In this document: piece after piece, positions 1-5,700 of the stretch
Layout: each line of letters opens with the position of its first letter
Position numbering within the stretch: the stretch's first letter is position 1
From: Acidobacteriota bacterium
GTDB taxonomy: Bacteria; Acidobacteriota; Vicinamibacteria; Vicinamibacterales; SCN-69-37
Direction: 5' to 3'
Length of the DNA: 5,700 nucleotides
Assembly (NCBI GenBank): GCA_021824055.1
Contig: JAKALV010000219.1
Span: 1 to 5,700 of the forward strand
Notes under the pieces: generated by a model
Told to the model about the DNA's origin: nothing
Seen by the model: only the letters and a program-made list of their open reading frames with translations
Database searches by the model: none
Position numbers and translations under genes: made by a program

Positions 1-374
1 TTCCAGCGCTCGCGGTGCGCACGGCGGGCGATGGTGTCTGCCAGGGTGATTCACGCGCTCTGCAGACCGTGCTGCGCAATGTGCTGCACAACGCCGTGGC
101 CCACGGCGAGGCGACGGCGATGACGGCGACGATTGCGCGCGGCGAGCGGGGCCGCCTGGTGCTGCGCCTGTCCGACAACGGCCGCGGCGCGTCGCCCGAA
201 GTGGCGCGCGCCATCGGCACGCCGTTCGGCAAGCGGTCGGCGTCGGGCCAGACGGGGTTCGGCCTGTTCGTCTCGCGGCAGCTCATGCAGCGCATGCATG
301 GCGACTTGCGCTGGAGCGCGCAGGGCGGCGCCGGCTTTACCGTGGATCTCGAGTTGCCGGAGCGCGCCGCATGA
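1..374 (+). CDS. Sensor histidine kinase, C-terminal fragment (5' end outside window)
   Basis: This is the catalytic ATP-binding end of a two-component sensor kinase, which would phosphorylate its own His and pass the phosphate to the regulator encoded next. The frame is open from base 3 and ends at TGA 372-374. The HATPase_c motifs occur in the right order. The N box (NVLHNAVAH) is at 78-104, the G1 box (DNGRG) at 174-188 and the G2 box (GFGLF) at 255-269, followed by the usual C-terminal stretch (SRQLMQRMHGDL). The sensor region, membrane segments and phospho-accepting H box lie left of the window, so the signal cannot be read. The GTG at 15 is not a real start, because homology-like sequence continues upstream of it. 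The stop overlaps the regulator start by 4 bp (ATGA), the usual arrangement of a cognate kinase-regulator pair. The family call is firm; the subtype is unknown. Confidence 0.9.
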   Translation, partial: PALAVRTAGDGVCQGDSRALQTVLRNVLHNAVAHGEATAMTATIARGERGRLVLRLSDNGRGASPEVARAIGTPFGKRSASGQTGFGLFVSRQLMQRMHGDLRWSAQGGAGFTVDLELPERAA

Positions 375-1045
375 GCCGCGTCCTGCTGGTGGAAGATGAC
401 GCGTCCCTCGGGCGGACGCTGGCCGATCGGCTGGAGCGCGAGGGGCTGACCGTGGGATGGGCCCGCACCGTGGCCGACAGTCAGAAGCTGATCGCCGCGG
501 GCGGCTGGGACCTCGCGATTCTCGACGTCAAGTTGCCTGACGGTTCCGGATTCGGCATCGCGCGGCAGATCAAGCGCCTGACGACGACGCCCGTGATGTT
601 CATGACCGCGCTCAACTCGGCGGAAAACCGTCTCGAGGGTTACGAAATCGGCGGCGACGAGTACCTGCCGAAGCCGTTTCACCTCAAGGAATTCATGATC
701 CGCGTGCGGCACGTGCTGGCGACGCAGCACCAGCGCCGGCAGGTGACGGTTGGTGACCGCACGATCGATCTGGATGCGCTCGTGGTCACGCTGGCCGATG
801 GACGCGTGCTGCCGCTGCAGACGCGCGACGGCAAGGTGCTGGCGCTGTTGATTCAGGCGGCACCGCGCGTGATTGAACGCGCGGAGATTCTTGATCGTGC
901 GTGGGGAGAAGACAAGTTCCCGACGTCGCGGTCCGTGGATAACGCGATCGTCCGCTTGAGGCAGGCGCTCGGTGATGAGGAGGGCGTGTTGATTCGGTCG
1001 GTGCGAGGCCTGGGGTATCAGTGGTTCGGCGAGGCGCAGTCATGA
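371..1045 (+). CDS. Two-component response regulator, OmpR/PhoB family
   Basis: This is a 224-residue DNA-binding response regulator of normal family length. The receiver domain spans about residues 2-115. It has the acidic pair D9/D10, phospho-acceptor D52 (in AILDVKLPDG), the switch Thr T79 and the invariant Lys K101 before P102-F103. The winged-helix output domain (about 128-220) shows the recognition-helix signature RSVDNAIVRLRQALGD and the wing motif IRSVRGLGYQW. All phosphotransfer residues are present, so it should be a functional cytoplasmic transcription factor. The ATG at 371 sits inside the kinase stop codon and has GGAG at 359-362, 8 nt upstream. Its own stop overlaps the hemE start by 4 bp. 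Regulation of the downstream heme genes, or autoregulation of the whole unit, is a plausible inference from this layout. No target site is visible here, and I cannot assign it to a named regulator. Confidence 0.95.
   Translation: MSRVLLVEDDASLGRTLADRLEREGLTVGWARTVADSQKLIAAGGWDLAILDVKLPDGSGFGIARQIKRLTTTPVMFMTALNSAENRLEGYEIGGDEYLPKPFHLKEFMIRVRHVLATQHQRRQVTVGDRTIDLDALVVTLADGRVLPLQTRDGKVLALLIQAAPRVIERAEILDRAWGEDKFPTSRSVDNAIVRLRQALGDEEGVLIRSVRGLGYQWFGEAQS
1031..1034 (+). promoter_or_regulatory. Shine-Dalgarno-like GAGG that decides the hemE start
   Basis: GAGG lies 7 nt before the ATG at 1042, inside the last codons of the response regulator. It supports 1042 over the in-frame GTG at 1021, which would add seven residues unlike the family N-terminus. 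Confidence 0.55.
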
Positions 1046-2064
1046 GCGGCAGATTCCAGCGCGTGCTGGCCGGCGAGGTGCTGTCCGCGCCGCCGGTCTG
1101 GATGATGCGGCAGGCTGGGCGGTATCAGCGGTCGTACCAGGCCCTGCGCGCCAAGCACAGCTTCGACGCGCTCTGCCGGCAACCGGAACTGGCGGCCGCG
1201 GTAACCATGGCGCCGATCCGCGAATTTGATTTCGACGCGGCGATCCTCTTCAGCGACCTGCTGTTCCCGCTCGAGGCGCTCGGTTTCGGCCTGAGCTACG
1301 ACGCCGGACCACCGAAGCTCGACCAGGAGCTCACGCGCGCGTTGTGCGACCGGTTTCGTCCGACCGCGGAGGCCGCGCAGCAACTCATGTTCCAGCGAGA
1401 CGCGATGGCCGCGACGCGCGCGCTGCTGCCGGCGGACAAAGCGCTCTTGGGTTTTGTCGGAGGCCCCTGGACGCTGTTTGTCTACGCGATGGAAGGGACC
1501 CACGGCGGGCCCCTCGTGCGCTCGAAGACCTCCGAGGATCTCTACGCCGCCTTCGCGCGCCACATCGTCCCTCTGCTCGTCGAGAACATCCGGCTGCAGT
1601 TCGAGGGCGGCGCCGATCTCGTGATGCTGTTCGATACGGCCGCGGGCGAACTGCCGCCGTCCATGCTTCAGCGGCTGGCGGCGCCCGATCTCGCCACGCT
1701 CGCGCGCGCGTTTCCGGGACGACTGGGGTACTACGCGAAGGGACTGCACCCGGCGCATCTGGTGGATGAGGCGTGGGTCGCCGGATGGGCGGGCCTCGGG
1801 TACGACGCGCGGTGGAGCATGTCGCACGTGCTGACGCGCGCGGTGCGGCCGAAGTTCGTCCAGGGCAATTTCGATCCGGCGCTGCTGTGCAACGAGGGCG
1901 CCGCGTTCGATCGCGCGCTCGACGATTTTCTGGAGCCGATGGAAGCGTTGTCGCCGGCGGATCGTCGCGGATGGATTTGCGGGTTGGGGCATGGGGTGCT
2001 CCCGGGAACGCCGGAGGGCAACGTCCGGAAATTCGTGAACACCGTACGTGAGAGGTTTCAATGA
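1042..2064 (+). CDS. hemE: Uroporphyrinogen decarboxylase
   Basis: This cytoplasmic enzyme removes the four acetate carboxyls of uroporphyrinogen III to give coproporphyrinogen III, with no cofactor. The product is 340 residues, close to the usual 340-360. The N-terminal signature VWMMRQAGRY carries the substrate-binding arginines R23 and R27. FSDLLFPLEALG contains the catalytic Asp, D72. The second signature is GGPWTLFVYAMEG, with active-site Y148. FDTAAGEL (T199) fits the bacterial form of the substrate-binding loop. QGNFDP and the C-terminal GLGHG, with its conserved His H317, complete the TIM barrel. These match human R37, R41, D86, Y164 and H339 by recalled alignment. The ATG at 1042 overlaps the regulator stop (ATGA) and has GAGG at 1031-1034. 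The stop in turn overlaps hemN by 4 bp. The gene appears intact and nothing about it looks degenerate. Confidence 0.97.
   Translation: MSGRFQRVLAGEVLSAPPVWMMRQAGRYQRSYQALRAKHSFDALCRQPELAAAVTMAPIREFDFDAAILFSDLLFPLEALGFGLSYDAGPPKLDQELTRALCDRFRPTAEAAQQLMFQRDAMAATRALLPADKALLGFVGGPWTLFVYAMEGTHGGPLVRSKTSEDLYAAFARHIVPLLVENIRLQFEGGADLVMLFDTAAGELPPSMLQRLAAPDLATLARAFPGRLGYYAKGLHPAHLVDEAWVAGWAGLGYDARWSMSHVLTRAVRPKFVQGNFDPALLCNEGAAFDRALDDFLEPMEALSPADRRGWICGLGHGVLPGTPEGNVRKFVNTVRERFQ
2050..2055 (+). promoter_or_regulatory. Shine-Dalgarno GAGAGG of hemN
   Basis: This is a good ribosome binding site, 5 nt before the ATG at 2061 and within the last codons of hemE. It is the strongest such site in the window. 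It suggests that hemN is translated by fresh ribosomes as well as by coupling from hemE. Confidence 0.6.
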
Positions 2065-3410
2065 CAGACACAGACCTGTTTGCGAAATACGACGTGCCGG
2101 TACCGCGGTACACCAGCTACCCGACGGTGCCGCAGTGGGGCCGCACGCCCACGCGCGAGGAATGGCTCTCGTCGCTCGATCGCGCCGTGACCCAGCCGGA
2201 CGCGTCGCTGTCGATCTACGTGCACCTGCCGTTCTGCGAGTCGCTGTGCACCTACTGCGGCTGCAACACGGTGATCACGCGCGACCACAAGCGCGCCGAG
2301 CCGTACGCGAATCTGGTGCTGAAGGAGCTCGAGACCTATCTGGCCGCGGTGCCGGCGGTCGGCGACTGCGCGCTGCGGCACGTGCACCTGGGCGGCGGCA
2401 CGCCGACGTTCTCGTCTCCGGAAGAACTTTCCCGCCTGCTCGATGGCATCCTGAAGAAATTCCCGGTGCGCGCGCCCGTGTTCGAGGGATCGGTGGAAGC
2501 GGACCCGCGCGTGACCACGCCGGCGCACCTCGAGATGCTGCGCGACCACGGATTCCTGCGCCTGTCGCTCGGCGTGCAGGATTTCGACGAGACCGTGCAG
2601 GACTTCGTGAACCGCCATCAGCCGTACGGCCTGGTCGAACGGCTGACGGCCGACGCGCGGCGCCTGGGATTCGAATCGGTCAACTTCGACCTGATCTACG
2701 GTCTGCCCGGGCAGACGCCCGAGTCGCAGGCCCGCCTCGCCGACCAGGTGCTCGAGCTGCGGCCCGACCGGCTCGCGGTGTACAGCTTCGCGCGCGTGCC
2801 GTGGATCAAGCCGCAGCAGCGCAAGTTCAAGGACGAGCAGATTCCCGTCGGCGCCGAGAAGCGGGCGCTCTACGAGGTGGTCCGCGACAAACTGCTCGCC
2901 GCCGGTTACGTCGAGATCGGCATGGATCATTTCGCGCTGCCCGACGACGGGCTCGCGCAGTCGGCGGCCGCCGGCACGATGTACCGCAACTTCATGGGCT
3001 ACGCCGAGCGGCGGACCACGGCCATGCTGGGCCTCGGCGTCAGTTCGATCTCGGAAACGCCGGACTGCTATCACCAGAACGAGAAAGTCATTGCGATCTA
3101 CGAGCGCCGCGTGCAGCAGGGCGAGGTGCCCACGCTGCGCGGGCACATCCTGTCCGCCGACGACCGCCGGCGCCGCGAGCAGATCCTGTCGCTCATGACG
3201 ACGTATCGCGCCCAGCTCGATCCCGATGAAGTGGACGACGCGATGAGCTATCTGGCGCCGATGATCGGTGATGGCCTGGTCGTGCTGGACGGCCGCGAGC
3301 TGCGCGTGCTGCCCGCCGGGCGGCCGTTCCTGCGCAACGCGGCTGCGTTCTTCGATCTTCCGTATCGGACCACGGAAACCACGGGGCCGATGTACTCCAG
3401 AGCGTTGTGA
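2061..3410 (+). CDS. hemN: Oxygen-independent coproporphyrinogen III dehydrogenase (radical SAM)
   Basis: This radical SAM enzyme converts coproporphyrinogen III to protoporphyrinogen IX by oxidative decarboxylation of two propionates without O2. It has 449 residues, against 457 in E. coli HemN. The 4Fe-4S motif CESLCTYCGC places cluster ligands at C59, C63 and C66, with the extra conserved C68 and the upstream Tyr Y53. The SAM-binding GGGTPT is at residues 111-116. Further HemN hallmarks are the N-terminal RYTSYPT (16-22), LSLGVQDF, NFDLIYGLPGQT, GMDHFALPDD (from 287) and YRNFMGY (308-314). The N-terminal extension, the fourth Cys and the GMDHF block separate true HemN from the heme chaperone HemW. 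The ATG overlaps the hemE stop (ATGA) and follows a good GAGAGG. The gene lies directly between its substrate-supplying and product-using enzymes. It implies that heme can be made under low oxygen. Confidence 0.97.
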   Translation: MTDTDLFAKYDVPVPRYTSYPTVPQWGRTPTREEWLSSLDRAVTQPDASLSIYVHLPFCESLCTYCGCNTVITRDHKRAEPYANLVLKELETYLAAVPAVGDCALRHVHLGGGTPTFSSPEELSRLLDGILKKFPVRAPVFEGSVEADPRVTTPAHLEMLRDHGFLRLSLGVQDFDETVQDFVNRHQPYGLVERLTADARRLGFESVNFDLIYGLPGQTPESQARLADQVLELRPDRLAVYSFARVPWIKPQQRKFKDEQIPVGAEKRALYEVVRDKLLAAGYVEIGMDHFALPDDGLAQSAAAGTMYRNFMGYAERRTTAMLGLGVSSISETPDCYHQNEKVIAIYERRVQQGEVPTLRGHILSADDRRRREQILSLMTTYRAQLDPDEVDDAMSYLAPMIGDGLVVLDGRELRVLPAGRPFLRNAAAFFDLPYRTTETTGPMYSRAL

Positions 3411-4585
3411 AGAAACCCGTCCTCGTCGTGGGGGCCGGGCTGTCCGGTCTGTCGGCCGCGTGGTACCTCGCGAACCGCGGTGCCGCGGTGCGCGTGGTGT
3501 GCGCGGACGCCGACCCGGGCGGCCTGATTCATACGCGCCGGATGGATGAAGGTCTGGTCGAAACGGCCGCCAACAGCCTCGTCGTGACGGCGCGCGCGCG
3601 CGCGCTGTGCGCGGCGATCGGCGTTGAGCTGTGTGAGCCGCAGAAGGACAGCAAGCGCCGGTTCGTGTTTCGGGACCTCCGGCCGCGGCGCTGGCCGCTG
3701 ACCATGACGGAGTCGCTCGGCGGCGCGGCGTCGGTGGCGTGGGCGCTGGCGCGCCGCGCGGCCAAACCGCGCGATGGCGAGACCGTGTCGGTCTGGGGCC
3801 ACCGCGTGATCGGCCGCGCGATGACGGACCGGCTGATTGCGCCCGTGCTCCAGGGGATCTATGCCGCGCCCGCCGATCGCCTGTCGGCGCGCGCGGTGTT
3901 CGGCTCGCGCAAGGGCCGGAAGGGCGGCGTTGGCGCGCCGAGATCGGGGATGGGCGAGATCATCGAGCGGCTCGCCGACCGGCTCAAAGACAAGGGCGTG
4001 TCGATCGAGTGCGGCGTGCGCGTTGCTGCGCTGACGTCCGGCGAACCGGCCGTTGTCTGCACCGCCGCGCCCGAGGCCGCGCGGCTGCTGGCGCCGCACG
4101 CGCCGGAGCTGGCGCGCGCGGTCAGCGCCATCGAGTTGTCGTCCGCCATTTCGGTGACGGCGTTTTTTGAGCCGCGCCCGGATGATCTGCGCGGGTTCGG
4201 CGTGTTGTTTCCGCGCGGTGCCGGCGTGGACGCGCTCGGCGTGCTGTTCAACAGCGACATCTTTCCCGGGCGCAGCGCGCTCAGATCAGAAACGTGGATT
4301 CTCGCCGGCGCCGGACGCCAGCACGAAACTGACGAGGCCATCCTGGCCGATCACGTGCTGCCGGACCGCCAGCTGCTCTCGGGCCGCACCGATCGTCCCG
4401 TGGCGGCCTACGTCACGCGATGGGCGCAGGCCATTCCCATCTATGACGATGCGGTCCTGGCGGCCGGCGCCCTTGTCGGCACGCTGCCGCCGTGGCTGTC
4501 CGTGGCCGGCAACTACCTCGGCCGGATCGGCGCCTCATCGCTCTTCGACGTGGCTGCGGAGGCGGCCGAGCGGCTGGCGCTGTGA
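3407..4585 (+). CDS. hemG: FAD-dependent protoporphyrinogen oxidase, compact form
   Basis: This is a flavoprotein of the HemY/PPOX type (often named hemG in bacterial annotation, but unrelated to the flavodoxin-like E. coli HemG). It oxidises protoporphyrinogen IX to protoporphyrin IX. The evidence is the Rossmann motif GAGLSGLSAAWYL (G9, G11, G14), then PGGLIHT (37-43), APVLQGIYAAPADRLS (from 145), SGMGEI (180-185), a late WAQAIPIY and the C-terminal GNYLG (368-372). At 392 residues it is shorter than the usual 450-480; the middle substrate-domain region and the C-terminus look trimmed. The position that normally holds the FAD-ribose Glu reads C32. The GTG start at 3407 overlaps the hemN TGA by 4 bp, and only a weak AGAG precedes it (3399-3402), so translation probably relies on coupling. 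Because HemN precedes it, protoporphyrinogen is the likelier substrate; coproporphyrinogen oxidase activity, as in Firmicutes HemY, is the alternative. Confidence 0.88.
   Translation: MKKPVLVVGAGLSGLSAAWYLANRGAAVRVVCADADPGGLIHTRRMDEGLVETAANSLVVTARARALCAAIGVELCEPQKDSKRRFVFRDLRPRRWPLTMTESLGGAASVAWALARRAAKPRDGETVSVWGHRVIGRAMTDRLIAPVLQGIYAAPADRLSARAVFGSRKGRKGGVGAPRSGMGEIIERLADRLKDKGVSIECGVRVAALTSGEPAVVCTAAPEAARLLAPHAPELARAVSAIELSSAISVTAFFEPRPDDLRGFGVLFPRGAGVDALGVLFNSDIFPGRSALRSETWILAGAGRQHETDEAILADHVLPDRQLLSGRTDRPVAAYVTRWAQAIPIYDDAVLAAGALVGTLPPWLSVAGNYLGRIGASSLFDVAAEAAERLAL
3590..3605 (+). repeat. (GC)8 dinucleotide tract inside hemG
   Basis: Sixteen bases of perfect GC alternation encode part of an Ala/Arg run in the oxidase. 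After a one-base phase break, alternating purine-pyrimidine sequence continues to 3613. The tract is of a kind prone to polymerase slippage and to Z-DNA formation. It may simply reflect GC-rich codon use. Confidence 0.8.
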
Positions 4586-5616
4586 TGTCTGGACTGGCCC
4601 GGCGCTGGTTGGCCGTCGTGTTTGCGGCGGCGGTGTCCGCGGCGTGCGGATCGAGCCCCGCTCCGTCGGCGCCGACGTCCTCCGGCGCAACCCCGCTCGC
4701 CACGCCGACCGTGTTCCGCCAGGTGGCGCAGAAGATCAACGCCGCCAACAATGAATTTCAGTTGGCGTGGGTCGGCACCGCCGCCAGTTACCAGCTGGTG
4801 ATCGGCAGCACGCCGGGCTCCTCGAACATCCTGCCGCCGACGGTCGTGCCTGGCACTACCTACACGTGGATCTCGCCGCGCACCGGCGGCACCTACTACG
4901 CGCGGGTCGCGGCGAAGAGCGGCGATTCGCTCAGCGGGTATTCCGACGAGCTGTCGCTGTTTGTGCTCGACATCCGTAACGTGATCGACGCCATGTACTT
5001 TCATGCCGGCCCAATGGCCGACAGCCCAGCCAACGCCAATAGCAACCCCGTGACGGCCGTGTGGGCGGATGGCACGCGCTTGAGCGTGCTGGTGTCGAAC
5101 GAAGCCGGTTCGACGGCGCTCGCCAATGCGCAGACCTTCACCGGACAGTACGCGGACCTGATCGGCGGCGCCGTGACCGCCGCGTTCTCGATGACGAGCG
5201 ACGCCATGCACGACAAGGACTACCGGACGTTCCCCGACTTCACGATCGGCGTGCGCGTCCAGCCCGGCTACTGTGGCGGTGCCCTCGCATGCGTCCCCAC
5301 CGGGTCCGGACCCGCGCCGATTGGACCGAACAAGTCGATGGTGACGCTCGAACAGGGTTCGGGACTTTACCTGTCGGCGACCGCTCACGAGATGGGCCAC
5401 GCGTACGGCATGGGGCACATCACTATTCCCGCGGCGGGACGGCCCGAATTCCGCTTCATGATGAGCCCCGTGAACGCCTCCGAGCAGATGACCGACGCGG
5501 AGAAACTGGCGATCATGCTGGCGCGCAACGCCGGCCTGCGCGCGGGCTGGACCCGCAGCCAGGCGTTGGCGGCCGACCTCGTGAACCCCTATACCGGCAA
5601 CACCTCGATCCGCTGA
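4585..5616 (+). CDS. Lipoprotein with FN3-like domain and metzincin-type zinc protease motif
   Basis: This predicted secreted lipoprotein of 343 residues is not assignable to a named gene. The start has R6-R7, a hydrophobic stretch (W8-A20) and then VSAAC, so C21 is the likely lipidated residue; Ser at -3 makes the lipobox imperfect. A Ser/Pro/Ala/Thr linker follows (22-41). Residues about 42-128 look like a fibronectin type III fold: LAWVGTAASYQLVIG, then GTTYTW, GTYYARVAA and a closing S-DELSLFV. The rest resembles bacterial matrixin-like peptidases. It has the full zinc motif HEMGHAYGMGH (H268, E269, H272, H278) and a probable Met-turn FMMSP (M292/M293), which define a metzincin. C230 and C236 could form a disulfide. 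The ATG at 4585 shares one base with the oxidase stop and has no clear Shine-Dalgarno; the in-frame start at 4492 would put the signal peptide inside the protein. Substrate and role are unknown. Confidence 0.85.
   Translation: MSGLARRWLAVVFAAAVSAACGSSPAPSAPTSSGATPLATPTVFRQVAQKINAANNEFQLAWVGTAASYQLVIGSTPGSSNILPPTVVPGTTYTWISPRTGGTYYARVAAKSGDSLSGYSDELSLFVLDIRNVIDAMYFHAGPMADSPANANSNPVTAVWADGTRLSVLVSNEAGSTALANAQTFTGQYADLIGGAVTAAFSMTSDAMHDKDYRTFPDFTIGVRVQPGYCGGALACVPTGSGPAPIGPNKSMVTLEQGSGLYLSATAHEMGHAYGMGHITIPAAGRPEFRFMMSPVNASEQMTDAEKLAIMLARNAGLRAGWTRSQALAADLVNPYTGNTSIR
5386..5418 (+). other. Metzincin zinc-binding motif HExxHxxGxxH
   Basis: These bases encode H268-E-M-G-H-A-Y-G-M-G-H278. The three His would bind zinc and E269 would act as general base. 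The Gly at the bend and the third His separate metzincins from simple HExxH proteases. The probable Met-turn lies at 5458-5463. Confidence 0.88.
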
Positions 5617-5655
5617 CCGCGCCTGGAGCAGGATTCAGTTCTGTGTCGCGTCGTC

Positions 5656-5690
5656 CACAGTTCAAGGTCCAAGGTCCAACGTCACGCGTC
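5656..5690 (+). repeat. Degenerate 7-bp tandem repeat, consensus CAAGGTC
   Basis: Two perfect CAAGGTC units (5663-5669 and 5670-5676) are followed by CAACGTC (5677-5683). Looser units lie on each side (CACAGTT at 5656-5662 and ACGCGTC at 5684-5690). The array sits in the non-coding tail after the lipoprotein gene and may continue past the right edge. The 84 bases after the last stop hold no gene that I can see, and no convincing terminator. Confidence 0.65.
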
Positions 5691-5700
5691 GTCCTCGGGT

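Noticed and set aside
1021..1041. Upstream GTG start for hemE
   Set aside because: It would add VRRGAV-type residues not seen in the family. The ATG at 1042 has a spaced GAGG and the same ATGA overlap as its neighbours.
1018..2061. 347-codon open frame on the minus strand opposite hemE
   Set aside because: It mirrors hemE in a GC-rich genome; the translation is Arg/His/Gln-rich with no family motifs. The plus-strand frame has clear uroporphyrinogen decarboxylase signatures.
2048..3229. 393-codon plus-strand frame, and a 362-codon minus-strand frame (2058-3146), over hemN
   Set aside because: Both have low-complexity Arg/Ala-rich translations typical of out-of-frame reading in high-GC DNA, and hemN accounts for the region.
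2061..3410. HemW (heme chaperone) as an alternative call for hemN
   Set aside because: HemW lacks the RYTSYPT N-terminal region and the fourth conserved Cys, both of which are present here along with GMDHF and YRNFMGY.
4492..4584. Upstream start for the lipoprotein gene
   Set aside because: It would add 31 residues before the signal peptide and overlap the conserved C-terminus of the oxidase; the ATG at 4585 puts the lipoprotein signal at the true N-terminus.
4513..5418. 301-codon minus-strand open frame opposite the lipoprotein gene
   Set aside because: Its composition is Arg/Gly/His-rich and shows no recognisable domain; the plus strand has a signal peptide and an intact zinc motif.
5622..5632. 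Possible terminator hairpin CCTG-GAG-CAGG after the last gene
   Set aside because: The stem is only 4 bp with a 3-base loop and no T-run follows, so it is not a convincing terminator.
5641..5660. Inverted repeat CTGTG ... CACAG
   Set aside because: Only 5 bp pair across a 10-base loop with no U tract; this is likely by chance.

Overview
The window is GC-rich bacterial DNA (roughly two thirds G+C by eye) carrying six genes, all on the + strand and packed stop-to-start. The FN3-plus-metalloprotease lipoprotein, the mix of heme genes and the short intergenic heptamer repeats suggest an uncultured soil-type bacterium, perhaps Acidobacteriota (Vicinamibacteria-like). That placement is inference and has not been tested by a search.

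Layout: (1) 1-374, the C-terminal ATPase end of a sensor histidine kinase, cut by the left edge; (2) 371-1045, an OmpR/PhoB-family response regulator; (3) 1042-2064, hemE, uroporphyrinogen decarboxylase; (4) 2061-3410, hemN, oxygen-independent coproporphyrinogen III dehydrogenase; (5) 3407-4585, a compact FAD-dependent protoporphyrinogen oxidase (hemG/hemY type); (6) 4585-5616, a secreted lipoprotein with an FN3-like domain and a metzincin-type zinc protease motif; (7) 5617-5700, a short non-coding tail with a degenerate 7-bp tandem repeat.

Every junction overlaps: four share 4 bp (ATGA three times, GTGA once) and the last shares 1 bp (TGATG). The six genes therefore look like one translationally coupled transcription unit whose promoter lies left of the window. 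HemE, HemN and the flavoprotein oxidase are three consecutive steps from uroporphyrinogen III to protoporphyrin IX. Ferrochelatase and the early pathway genes are not in the window.

The least ordinary features are the physical coupling of a two-component system to a heme-synthesis block, the surface metzincin lipoprotein at the end of the same unit, and the reduced oxidase with a Cys where the FAD-ribose-binding Glu is expected. I see no mobile element, CRISPR array, tRNA or rRNA, and no clear case for a wholly new system.
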